DNA of 15,478 nucleotides from Deltaproteobacteria bacterium. GTDB taxonomy: Bacteria > Desulfobacterota > DSM-4660 > Desulfatiglandales > B25-G16. The notes under the pieces were generated by a model that was not told where the DNA came from, did no database searches, and saw only the letters and a program-made list of their open reading frames with translations. Positions 6,528 through 13,438 of the stretch are shown piece after piece (within the stretch, counting starts at the first letter, position 1; each line of letters begins with the position of its first letter). The translations under genes were made by a program, and so were the position numbers. Location of the stretch: assembly GCA_020355145.1 (NCBI GenBank), contig CP070660.1:945228-960705 (forward strand). Direction: 5' to 3'.

Positions 6528-6921
6528 TCAAATCTAACCTATCAAGAATCGGCAGAGGACCCCGGGCGTGAGCCTGGGGTGAATGCCTTAGAATGTGTAT
6601 CACGCGTCCTTGAAGTCTTTTCTTCGGCTCCAAGGCTCTCCCGCCTATCAGAGGCGGGATCTTTCCTACGACTTATCTGCGTCCCGCCAGACGTGGCGGG
6701 ACTCCGCATTCCCCCGACAAGGCGGGGGCTGCGGTTTCCCCCGCTGATAAATCGTGAAAAGGACGGCGGCCTTCTACTCGGCCGAGGACTTCGAGTGAGC
6801 CTCAGTCGAACTCCTCGTCGCGGGCCACCAGTCACTCAGAAAAGACCTCAAGGCCGCGCTTTACCTCCAAGTGCCGCGCGCGTAAGCCCGTGGGTGTCTG
6901 CTGATTTTTAAGCTTATTGGT
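6528..6921. other. Repeat-rich non-coding insert between trpC and trpF
   Basis: No supportable gene is present. The stretch is visibly GC-richer than the flanking trp genes. Several short hairpins stand in a row, detailed in the next entry. Further on, GGACTTCGAGTG near 6786 is imperfectly mirrored by CAGTCGAACTCC near 6803, and a CGGCC pair flanks 6770-6783. ORFs exist on both strands here, up to 110 codons on the plus strand, but they lack family motifs and follow the repeats. It looks like an accumulation of intergenic repeats or a decayed insertion. Confidence 0.5.
6560..6744. repeat. Cluster of GC-rich hairpins (REP-like)
   Basis: Four hairpins follow each other. CCCCGGGC (6560-6567) pairs with GCCTGGGG (6572-6579). 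TCCCGCCT (6639-6646) pairs with AGGCGGGA (6652-6659). GTCCCGCCA (6681-6689) pairs with TGGCGGGAC (6694-6702). CCCCCG (6711-6716) pairs with CGGGGG (6723-6728), which can alternatively use CCCCCGC (6738-6744). The second and third share the CCCGCC/GGCGGG core, so they may be copies of one unit. None has a T-run, so they are not classical terminators. They could stabilise trpC mRNA or reduce downstream expression. Confidence 0.6.
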
Positions 6922-6975
6922 GGGTATGGGTATTTTTTTGTTATAGGGCATAACAAAAAAAAGATACCCATACCC
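6922..6975. repeat. Long near-perfect inverted repeat upstream of trpF
   Basis: GGGTATGGGTATTTTTTTGTTAT (6922-6944) is mirrored by 6950-6975 around the 5-base loop AGGGC, with about 22 paired positions and a small offset at the A-run. It ends 36 bases before the trpF ATG. The T-run is inside the 5' arm rather than after the stem, so it is not a standard terminator. It may be a small palindromic mobile unit or an RNA hairpin acting on trpF. Confidence 0.65.
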
Positions 6976-7011
6976 TGGACTTTGAGTTACCCTGGTGATT
7001 AGGGAGAGGAT

Positions 7012-7635
7012 ATGGTAAGAGTCAAGGTCTGCGGCATAACGAATTATCAGGATGCCTCTATGGCCATCGAACTCGGGGTTGATGCCCTCGGTTTTATCTT
7101 TGCGCCCAGCCCCAGACAGATTACTCCTGAAAGGGCACGCGATATTATCCGTGCGGCTGCGCCATTTGTGAAGACGGTTGGGGTCTTTGTTGACGAGGAT
7201 ATGGTTGAGATAAGGCGGATCATGGAGTTTTGCGGCCTTGATCTGGTGCAACTGCATGGAGATGAATCCCCGGATTTTTGCCATGAATTGATGCCCTATG
7301 TTGTCAAGGCCTTTCGGCTCAAGGATGAATCTACTGTTATAGCAATCCGGCCTTATCTGGGACGGGTCAGGGCGCTTCTCTTTGACACACACTCAGAAGG
7401 GAAGAAAGGGGGAACTGGAAAGACCTTTGACTGGGGACTGGCTGTCAAGGGCAAGGCACTGGGAGTGCCGATCATCTTATCTGGCGGACTAGGACCTTCA
7501 AATATCGAGAAGGCCATCTCAACCGTAAGACCATACTCTGTTGATGTGAACAGCGGCATTGAGGAGTCCCCAGGGAAAAAGAGCCCAGCTCTGTTGAGTA
7601 AGGTGATGGAGATAATAAGGAAAATAGAGTGGTAA
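7012..7635 (+). CDS. trpF: Phosphoribosylanthranilate isomerase
   Basis: Amadori isomerisation of phosphoribosylanthranilate. The 207-residue TIM barrel has the family's usual size. The catalytic Cys is C7 in VKVCGIT, the catalytic Asp is D125 in LLFDTHSEGKKGGTGKTFDW, and VQLHGDE (79-85) and the phosphate-binding LSGGLGPSN and VDVNSGIE segments are all present. GGGAGAGGAT precedes the ATG. The gene order here is TrpC then TrpF, although TrpF performs the earlier step. Its last bases lie just before the trpB start and translation is probably coupled. Confidence 0.96.
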   Translation: MVRVKVCGITNYQDASMAIELGVDALGFIFAPSPRQITPERARDIIRAAAPFVKTVGVFVDEDMVEIRRIMEFCGLDLVQLHGDESPDFCHELMPYVVKAFRLKDESTVIAIRPYLGRVRALLFDTHSEGKKGGTGKTFDWGLAVKGKALGVPIILSGGLGPSNIEKAISTVRPYSVDVNSGIEESPGKKSPALLSKVMEIIRKIEW

Positions 7636-7646
7636 AGGCGATGACG

Positions 7647-8834
7647 ATGCCAGATAAAAAAGGCTATTTTGGGCCTTATGGCGGTAAATTTGTACCGGAG
7701 ACCCTTATCACGCCTCTAAAAGAGCTGAGAGAGGCCTTCCGGGGGGCCATGCGTGATAGGCATTTCAGGGCAGAGTTGAATTATTATTTGAAGGTCTATG
7801 CGGGACGGCCCACTCCACTTTACCTGGCAGAGAATCTGAGCAAGACCCTGGGTGGAGCACGAATATACCTGAAAAGGGAAGACCTGGCCCACACAGGCGC
7901 CCACAAGATAAACAATACCCTGGGCCAGGTTCTCCTTGGCAAGAGGATGGGCAAAAGCCGGATTATTGCCGAGACAGGGGCAGGGCAGCATGGTGTGGCC
8001 ACTGCCACTGCTGCGGCCCTATTCAACCTTAAGTGCCACATATATATGGGCGAGGTGGACGTTCGGCGGCAGGCCATGAATGTCTATCGCATGCAACTCC
8101 TGGGAGCAGAGGTGATACCAGTCAAACAGGGGAGTTGTACCCTAAAGGATGCCATAAACGAGGCTATCCGTGACTGGGTAACCCATGTTAAAGACACCTT
8201 TTATGTAATAGGCTCAGTTGTTGGGCCCAATCCATATCCTATGATGGTAAGGGAATTCCAATCGGTCATAGGCCGAGAGGCCAGACAGCAGCTCAAGAGG
8301 ACTGAAGGACGTCTACCTGATATCATTGTCGCATGTGTGGGAGGGGGGAGTAATGCCCTGGGTATATTTTATCCATTCAGACGTGACCCGGTGAGATTAA
8401 TCGGTGTGGAGGCGGCTGGGTTAGGCCTAGATACGGAAAGACACTCAGCAACACTTTCTAAAGGGAGCCCGGGTATATTGCATGGGGCATTGAGCTATCT
8501 GCTCCAGACAGAGGATGGCCAGATCATGGAGGCCCACTCCCTGGCCCCTGGACTGGACTATCCCGGTGTGGGACCGGAGCATGCCTTTTTTAAGGATAGT
8601 GGTATGGCCTCTTATGTATCTGTAACCGATGATGAGGCCCTGGAGGGGTTCAGGATCCTCTCGGAGACAGAGGGAATTATCCCGGCCCTGGAAAGTGCAC
8701 ATGCCATAGCCTATACGAGCAGATTGGCACCGGAGACAACCGACGATCAGATTATCCTCATAAATCTCTCAGGCAGGGGTGATAAGGATGTGGCCATCGT
8801 GGCCGAAAGGGAGAAGGGGGGTAAGGATTCTTAA
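7647..8834 (+). CDS. trpB: Tryptophan synthase beta chain
   Basis: PLP enzyme that joins indole and serine to make Trp, in an alpha2-beta2 complex with TrpA. With the ATG at 7647 the protein has 395 residues and the PLP lysine in TGAHKINN falls at residue 87, the same number as in the E. coli enzyme. AAAGG lies 8 bases upstream of that ATG. A GTG at 7629 and an ATG at 7641 are in frame but lack good spacing. Other motifs are GYFGPYGGKFVPETL at the start, KREDLAHTG, ETGAGQHGVATA, and the PLP-phosphate loop CVGGGSNALG. LSGRGDKD is the usual C-terminal signature. This is the standard TrpB1 type. Confidence 0.97.
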   Translation: MPDKKGYFGPYGGKFVPETLITPLKELREAFRGAMRDRHFRAELNYYLKVYAGRPTPLYLAENLSKTLGGARIYLKREDLAHTGAHKINNTLGQVLLGKRMGKSRIIAETGAGQHGVATATAAALFNLKCHIYMGEVDVRRQAMNVYRMQLLGAEVIPVKQGSCTLKDAINEAIRDWVTHVKDTFYVIGSVVGPNPYPMMVREFQSVIGREARQQLKRTEGRLPDIIVACVGGGSNALGIFYPFRRDPVRLIGVEAAGLGLDTERHSATLSKGSPGILHGALSYLLQTEDGQIMEAHSLAPGLDYPGVGPEHAFFKDSGMASYVSVTDDEALEGFRILSETEGIIPALESAHAIAYTSRLAPETTDDQIILINLSGRGDKDVAIVAEREKGGKDS

Positions 8835-8838
8835 GGGG

Positions 8839-9633
8839 ATGAGCCGGATAGATCTAATTTTCAAGACCTTGAAAAGGGAGCGAAAAAAGGCCCTCATCCC
8901 CTTTATTACTGCAGGTGATCCAGATCTGGCCACCACCAAGGGACTGGTTTTTACGCTCGAGGAATGTGGGGCCCATATTATTGAATTGGGCGTCCCCTTC
9001 TCAGACCCCTTGGCCGACGGCCCTGTTATTCAGGCCGCATCCCTCAGGGCCTTGGGGCAGGGCGTTAGCCTTGGAAAGGTCCTCAGATTAGTAGAGGAGA
9101 TCCGTCAAGGGACCGAGATACCCCTGGTATTGATGACCTATTATAATCCAGTTTTTCGGCTTGGACTGGAAAAAACAGCCCGCCAAGCTGCCCTTGCAGG
9201 GGTGGATGGCTTTATCATACCGGATCTTCCCCCGGAAGAGGCCGGTGAATGGAGGGAGTTGGCCAGGGCGAACAATCTTGATGTAATCTTTCTCGTGGCA
9301 CCCAATACCCCCCTGTCCAGGGCGAGATTCGTTGCCAGCAAGACCAGCGGCTTTCTCTATGCCGTGTCCGTTACCGGTATAACAGGGAAGAGAAAGGGGA
9401 TTCCGGAAGGTTTAATCCATTATCTAAGGATGTTGAGGGGTGTCACCCGTAAACCCCTTGCCGTAGGATTCGGGATCTCAACACCATCCCAGGTGATGGA
9501 GATAGCACCCCTTTCCGATGGGGTGATCGTTGGTAGTGCATTGGTGGATCTCGTGGCCCACTACGGAAATAAGAGGGGTGGTTTTGCCCACATAAGATCA
9601 TTTGTTAAATCCATTGCAGAGGCCCTACCTTGA
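8839..9633 (+). CDS. trpA: Tryptophan synthase alpha chain
   Basis: Cleaves indole-3-glycerol phosphate to indole and glyceraldehyde-3-phosphate and passes indole to TrpB. The ATG at 8839, four bases after the trpB stop, gives 264 residues and puts the catalytic acids at E49 (HIIELGVPFSDP) and D60 (LADGP), the classical positions. An in-frame ATG at 8779 would add 20 residues overlapping trpB and shift these numbers, so it is not preferred. GFGISTPSQ and GVIVGSALV are the phosphate-binding strands of the barrel. AAGGA lies 11 bases upstream. It is the last gene of the trp operon. Confidence 0.96.
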   Translation: MSRIDLIFKTLKRERKKALIPFITAGDPDLATTKGLVFTLEECGAHIIELGVPFSDPLADGPVIQAASLRALGQGVSLGKVLRLVEEIRQGTEIPLVLMTYYNPVFRLGLEKTARQAALAGVDGFIIPDLPPEEAGEWRELARANNLDVIFLVAPNTPLSRARFVASKTSGFLYAVSVTGITGKRKGIPEGLIHYLRMLRGVTRKPLAVGFGISTPSQVMEIAPLSDGVIVGSALVDLVAHYGNKRGGFAHIRSFVKSIAEALP

Positions 9634-9651
9634 ATCATTTCAGAGGTCTTT

Positions 9652-9712
9652 ACCCTGTTAGACGCCCCGTGTGCTAACAGGGTTTGCCTACAGTGAATAG
9701 GGCAAACTTTTT
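9652..9712 (+). terminator. Trp operon terminator, two overlapping hairpins
   Basis: ACCCTGTTAG (9652-9661) pairs with CTAACAGGGT (9674-9683). The adjoining GTTTGCC (9682-9688) pairs with GGCAAAC (9701-9707) and is followed by TTTTT (9708-9712). Only the second has a proper T-run. The two share two bases. They separate trpA from the branched-chain leader promoter, which begins at 9741. Confidence 0.75.
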
Positions 9713-9740
9713 CAAGGATAAGAAAACCTTTAAAAAAAGT

Positions 9741-9769
9741 TTGACATATGAGTTTTATTGTTTTATACA
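9741..9769 (+). promoter_or_regulatory. Promoter of the cimA leader
   Basis: TTGACA (9741-9746), a 17-base spacer and TATACA (9764-9769) give a strong sigma-70-type match in an AT-rich stretch. Transcription should start near 9776, about 27 bases ahead of the leader-peptide ATG. Confidence 0.82.
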
Positions 9770-9802
9770 GGATGGTCAAGTTTAAAAAAGATCGAAATAG
9801 CA

Positions 9803-9922
9803 ATGAACTTGATATACAGAAATATTATCGCCATTATCACCGGAGTAGGGATAGTTATATCCTCCCTACTCCTTATACTCTTGGTAGTTAATCTAAAACT
9901 ACCGAGCCTGATAATGGCATAA
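9803..9922 (+). CDS. Ile/Leu/Val-rich leader peptide of cimA
   Basis: A 39-codon ORF contains IIAIITGVGIVIS followed by SLLLILLVVNLKL, so about two thirds of the codons from 9824 to 9901 encode Ile, Leu or Val. That is the expected sensor of a branched-chain attenuator, like IlvL-type leaders in other Proteobacteria. The densest part, 9866-9889, overlaps the 5' arm of a 10-bp hairpin (9880-9889 with 9897-9906). A second hairpin earlier in the ORF, GGAGTAGGG (9842-9850) with CCCTACTCC (9864-9872), may act as a pause site. No good Shine-Dalgarno is visible before the ATG. Confidence 0.87.
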   Translation: MNLIYRNIIAIITGVGIVISSLLLILLVVNLKLPSLIMA

Positions 9923-9978
9923 TATTTTAGGAAGACTTAAAAACCCGTTATCAGGCTCGCCTGATAACGGGTTTTTTT
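9880..9978 (+). promoter_or_regulatory. Branched-chain attenuator ahead of cimA
   Basis: Fold 1:2 pairs CTTGGTAGTT (9880-9889) with AACTACCGAG (9897-9906), 10 bp. The antiterminator 2:3 pairs CGAGCCTGATAATGG (9903-9917) with CCGTTATCAGGCTCG (9945-9959), 15 bp with one G-U pair. The terminator 3:4 pairs AAAAACCCGTTATCAGG (9939-9955) with the complementary arm 9960-9976 around a CTCG loop and ends in seven T residues (9972-9978). Segments 2 and 4 carry the same CCTGATAA sequence, so they compete for segment 3. Stalling on Leu/Ile/Val codons would block 1:2 and favour readthrough into cimA. Confidence 0.9.
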
Positions 9979-9996
9979 AACAAAGGGATCAAGATC

Positions 9997-11562
9997 ATGG
10001 AAGAGCAAGTATTAATCTATGATACCACCCTAAGAGATGGCACCCAAGGAGAACAGATCAGTTTCTCTGCTGAGGAAAAGCTGCGTATTGTCCAAAAGTT
10101 GGCTGAACTTGGTGTTCATTATATAGAAGGTGGCTGGCCTAGCTCAAATCCGAAAGATATGCGCTTTTTTCAGATGGCAAAGGAGGCAAGATCTAAAACA
10201 GCTGGTTTGACGGCCTTTGGCAGCACCAGAAGGGCAGACATACTGCCAGAAGAGGATCCTAATTTGGAGGCGTTACTGGAGGCTGAAACCCGGACAATTA
10301 CCATATTTGGAAAATCCTGGGATCTTCATGTAACTGAGATATTGGGTGTTCCGTTGGAGAAAAATCTGGCCATGATCCTTGATTCGGTCAGGCATCTTAA
10401 ATCAAAGGGGAGAGAGGTTATCTTTGATGCCGAGCATTTCTTCGATGGTTATAAGGCCAACCCCCAGTATGCCTTAGATACTATTCAGGCCGCAATCTCT
10501 GGCGAGGCGGATATCGTTGTGCTCTGTGACACCAATGGGGGAACCATGGTGAGTGATTTAAGAGAGACAGTGGAGGTGGTTAGGAAGTCGTTTCCAGGTA
10601 TCCCGCTCGGTATCCATGCACACAATGATTGTGGATTGGCCGTAGCCAACTCCCTGGCTGCTGTTGAAGTAGGTGCCAAGATGGTTCAGGGAACGATAAA
10701 TGGCTATGGGGAGCGCTGTGGAAATGCGGATCTAATCTCTGTAATAGCCAATCTACAGTTGAAGATAGGCAAAAAATGTCTGGATGATTCCAAGATAGGG
10801 CACCTGACCGAGGTCTCCAGATATGTCAGTGATATAGCAAATATACCACCATTAAATGAAACGCCTTTTGTTGGTCGAAGCGCCTTTGCCCACAAAGGTG
10901 GAATGCATGTAAGTGCAATTTTAAAAAGGCCCGTCGCTTATGAGCATATCGAACCTGGGAGGGTTGGGAATAAGCGCCGGGTGCTTGTTTCAGATCTCTC
11001 AGGTAAAGGTAACATAAAATACAAGGCCAATGAGATGGGTCTTGATTTAGGGGAGAATGGTTATGGTAGTCGGAAGATTGTCAAGGAGATTAAGCGAATG
11101 GAAGATGAGGGATATCAATTCGAGGCTGCTGAGGGCTCCCTTGAACTTCTGATGAAGAAGACCACCGGTCAATTTAGAGAACCTTTCTCTTTACTCTCTT
11201 TGAGGGTGATCAATGAGAAAAACAGGGATGGTCAGTCAATATCTCAGGCGACCATTAAGATATCCGTAGGGGAAGAGGAGGAGATTACGGCTGCTGAAGG
11301 GAATGGGCCTGTGAATGCTATAGATAATGCCCTTCGTAAGGCATTGAGCAAATTTTATCCCAGTGTAAAGGAGATGAGGTTGGTTGACTTCAAGGTGAGG
11401 GTATTGGAGGGGGGCGCCGGAACAGCAGCAAAGGTAAGGGTTTTAATTGAATCAAGGGATGGCAAGGATATATGGAATACCGTAGGTGTCTCAGAGAATA
11501 TTATTGAGGCCAGCTGGCAGGCCCTGGTGGATAGCATCTATTTCAAGTTAAGCAAAGACTGA
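9997..11562 (+). CDS. cimA: (R)-citramalate synthase
   Basis: Condenses pyruvate and acetyl-CoA to citramalate, opening the threonine-independent route to isoleucine. The 521-residue protein resembles the Geobacter GSU1798-type citramalate synthases more than LeuA. DTTLRDGTQGEQISFS (9-24) is the catalytic N-terminal strand, HAHND (207-211) supplies the metal-binding His pair, and GTINGYGERCGNADL (232-246) is the conserved loop. SAFAHKGGMHVSA marks the linker region. The final 130 or so residues form the regulatory domain expected for end-product inhibition, probably by Ile. AAAGGGAT precedes the ATG. A homocitrate or 2-isopropylmalate role is less likely because a separate LeuA follows. Confidence 0.92.
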   Translation: MEEQVLIYDTTLRDGTQGEQISFSAEEKLRIVQKLAELGVHYIEGGWPSSNPKDMRFFQMAKEARSKTAGLTAFGSTRRADILPEEDPNLEALLEAETRTITIFGKSWDLHVTEILGVPLEKNLAMILDSVRHLKSKGREVIFDAEHFFDGYKANPQYALDTIQAAISGEADIVVLCDTNGGTMVSDLRETVEVVRKSFPGIPLGIHAHNDCGLAVANSLAAVEVGAKMVQGTINGYGERCGNADLISVIANLQLKIGKKCLDDSKIGHLTEVSRYVSDIANIPPLNETPFVGRSAFAHKGGMHVSAILKRPVAYEHIEPGRVGNKRRVLVSDLSGKGNIKYKANEMGLDLGENGYGSRKIVKEIKRMEDEGYQFEAAEGSLELLMKKTTGQFREPFSLLSLRVINEKNRDGQSISQATIKISVGEEEEITAAEGNGPVNAIDNALRKALSKFYPSVKEMRLVDFKVRVLEGGAGTAAKVRVLIESRDGKDIWNTVGVSENIIEASWQALVDSIYFKLSKD

Positions 11563-11589
11563 ATTTAGGGTTTTAGAGGTAGATAGACG

Positions 11590-11697
11590 ATGACTCAAAT
11601 TGACTCAGAAGAGGTGGAGAAGGCCGCAGGGAGCCCTGCAAGGATCCCCCTGCGGCGGGCACTTACATGCTTTTTCGGTGCTGAGATTAAAGGATAA
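11590..11697 (+). CDS. Possible 35-residue small protein
   Basis: Starts MTQIDSEEVEKAAGSP and ends CFFGAEIKG. GAGGT lies nine bases before the ATG. It begins 27 bases after cimA ends and its stop overlaps the start of the next small ORF (TAATG). The N-terminal half is acidic, the middle Arg-rich. I do not recognise a family. It could be a chance ORF in a decaying intergenic stretch. Confidence 0.25.
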   Translation: MTQIDSEEVEKAAGSPARIPLRRALTCFFGAEIKG

Positions 11698-11837
11698 TGT
11701 TCGGAGTGCGTTGTTCCACCGTAGGCGGATCAGTTCTAGCTCAGCTGTCAGATAGGTTGCCGAGATATGAGAGCCGCCTTAGCGATGTTGGCATTTTCTT
11801 CAACGGACTACTGACAACTAACAACTGTAGCGAATGA
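11697..11837 (+). CDS. Possible 46-residue small protein
   Basis: Starts MFGVRCSTVGGSVLAQ and ends LTTNNCSE. Its ATG overlaps the preceding stop, and its stop lies just before the AAGGAG of leuA, so the three could be translationally linked. No recognisable family, signal peptide or clear membrane segment. It may be spurious. Confidence 0.2.
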   Translation: MFGVRCSTVGGSVLAQLSDRLPRYESRLSDVGIFFNGLLTTNNCSE

Positions 11838-11850
11838 AAGGAGCTCTTCC

Positions 11851-13377
11851 ATGACAGATAAGATTATCATATTTGATACTACCTTAAGGGACGGTGAACA
11901 GTCTCCAGGGTACAGCATGAACACTGAAGAGAAGATGTATCTTGCTTCCCAGCTGGAGAAACTGAGGGTAGACGTCCTTGAGGCAGGGTTTCCAGCTGCA
12001 TCGGAGGGAGATTTTGAGGCAGTTCAGATGATCGCCAAGAGGATTAGGGGCGTTGAGGTGGCCGCCCTTGCCCGAACATCCAAGAAGGATATTGATGCGG
12101 CTTGGGGTGCAATAAAGGAGGCAGCAAATCCCCGTATCCACGTATTCATTGCAACCTCAGATATTCATCTCAAGCACAAATTAAAGATGGATAGAGATCA
12201 GGTCATTGACAAGACAGTTGAGACCGTAAAATATTGCAAGCAATTCACGGACAACATCGAGTTTTCAGCAGAGGATGGCTCGCGGACTGACCGCGACTAT
12301 CTTTGCAAGGTGTTTGATGCGGCTATCACAGCTGGAGCCACAACAGTCAATCTCCCTGACACAGTAGGTTATGCAATTCCAGGTGAGTTTGGAGATCTTG
12401 TTGCCTATGTAAAGGGCCACACACCGAACATTGGCAAGGCAATCCTTAGCGTTCACTGCCATAACGATCTGGGCCTGGGCACGGCCAATAGCTTGGAGGG
12501 TATTAACGCTGGAGCGCGGCAGGCTGAGGTCACCATAAATGGCATTGGGGAGCGGGCAGGTAACACATCTCTTGAGGAGATCGTCATGACCCTCCATACT
12601 AGGAGGAATTATCTCCCGTATTCCACCAGTATAAACACAAAGGAGATATATCCATCAAGCCGCTTACTGGCCATGATTACCGGGATTTCCGTACAACCTA
12701 ATAAGGCCATTGTCGGGGCCAATGCATTTGCCCATGAGGCTGGTATTCATCAAGATGGGGTATTAAAACACAAGACGACATATGAGATAATGGAACCCGA
12801 TACCATTGGTCTTGATACCAGCCGTCTGATTTTGGGAAAACATTCTGGCCGGCATGCATTTAGGGATCGTTTAAGGGGGCTAGGCTATGATCTGTCTGAG
12901 GGTGATATTGACCATCTCTTTAAGAAGTTCAAGGACCTTGCGGACAAGAGGAAGCAGATAGTGGATGAGGATTTAGAGGTCCTTGTAGCCGAGGAGATAC
13001 TTAGGGTTGCAGATACCTATAGGTTAAAGTACCTTAATGTCATCAGCGGGACGACAACTGTTCCTGCGGCCACGGTGCAGCTGGAGATAAAAGGCAAGAA
13101 GGTGGAGCAGAACGCAGGATTTGGTGTAGGTCCCATTGATGCTACCTACAATACCATTGCAAGGATAACCGGTACAAAATCCAAACTGCTTGGTTTCTCC
13201 ATTGATGCCCTTACAGGTGGAACGGATGCCCAGGGTGGGGTGACAGTACGCTTGGAGGAAAAAGGGGTACAGACTATGGGTAAAGGGGCTGATCCAGATA
13301 TCATAATAGCAAGTGCCAAGGCATATATCAATGGATTGAACCGATTGGAGCACCTAAAGAGAAAGCGAGGCCGTTAG
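11851..13377 (+). CDS. leuA: 2-isopropylmalate synthase
   Basis: Condenses 2-ketoisovalerate with acetyl-CoA, the first committed step to leucine. The 508-residue protein is normal for the long bacterial LeuA type. DTTLRDGEQSPG (9-20) is the catalytic signature, followed by the LEAGFPAAS segment (43-51). VHCHNDLGLGTANS (201-214) gives the metal ligands H202 and H204, and INGIGERAGN (229-238) the conserved loop. EAGIHQDGVLK is a hallmark of LeuA as opposed to CimA. The C-terminal region from about residue 390 is the leucine-binding regulatory domain. AAGGAG lies seven to eight bases before the ATG. Confidence 0.95.
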   Translation: MTDKIIIFDTTLRDGEQSPGYSMNTEEKMYLASQLEKLRVDVLEAGFPAASEGDFEAVQMIAKRIRGVEVAALARTSKKDIDAAWGAIKEAANPRIHVFIATSDIHLKHKLKMDRDQVIDKTVETVKYCKQFTDNIEFSAEDGSRTDRDYLCKVFDAAITAGATTVNLPDTVGYAIPGEFGDLVAYVKGHTPNIGKAILSVHCHNDLGLGTANSLEGINAGARQAEVTINGIGERAGNTSLEEIVMTLHTRRNYLPYSTSINTKEIYPSSRLLAMITGISVQPNKAIVGANAFAHEAGIHQDGVLKHKTTYEIMEPDTIGLDTSRLILGKHSGRHAFRDRLRGLGYDLSEGDIDHLFKKFKDLADKRKQIVDEDLEVLVAEEILRVADTYRLKYLNVISGTTTVPAATVQLEIKGKKVEQNAGFGVGPIDATYNTIARITGTKSKLLGFSIDALTGGTDAQGGVTVRLEEKGVQTMGKGADPDIIIASAKAYINGLNRLEHLKRKRGR

Positions 13378-13438
13378 AATAGGCGGTGAAGGTAGATGGA
13401 CCACTAACAGCGGTGAAAGTGACATGGGAATATGAAAG

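Larger units (their letters stand above)
11563..11850 (+). other. cimA-leuA intergenic region
   Basis: The stretch holds a hairpin with two alternative forms: GCCGCAGGG (11623-11631) with CCCTGCGGC (11648-11656), or the tighter GCAGGG (11626-11631) with CCCTGC (11634-11639). Neither has a T-run. Two tiny ORFs described separately cover most of it. No Leu-rich leader, no convincing promoter and no terminator were found, so leuA is probably transcribed with cimA under the upstream attenuator. Confidence 0.5.

Noticed and set aside
6639..6702. CRISPR array from the repeated CCCGCC/GGCGGG units
   Set aside because: The units are short hairpins with unequal spacing, not identical repeats with regular spacers.
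6542..6911. ORFs of up to 110 codons on both strands between trpC and trpF
   Set aside because: They follow GC-rich hairpin repeats, show no domain motif, are low in complexity (Arg, Pro, Ser) and lack ribosome sites.
7629..7646. GTG start (7629) or ATG (7641) for trpB
   Set aside because: The ATG at 7647 has AAAGG at proper spacing and puts the PLP lysine at residue 87 as in the family.
8779..8838. Upstream in-frame start for trpA adding 20 residues
   Set aside because: It overlaps trpB, and the ATG at 8839 restores the classical E49/D60 numbering and the normal N-terminus.
9772..9891. Alternative leader ORF beginning MVKFKKDRNS in another frame
   Set aside because: Its ATG lies at or before the predicted transcription start and the frame has no branched-chain codon run, unlike the frame from 9803.
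11725..11785. tRNA-like string (TTCTAGCTCAGCTG) before leuA
   Set aside because: It recalls a D-arm, but there is no T-arm GTTCGA sequence, no anticodon stem and no acceptor stem.
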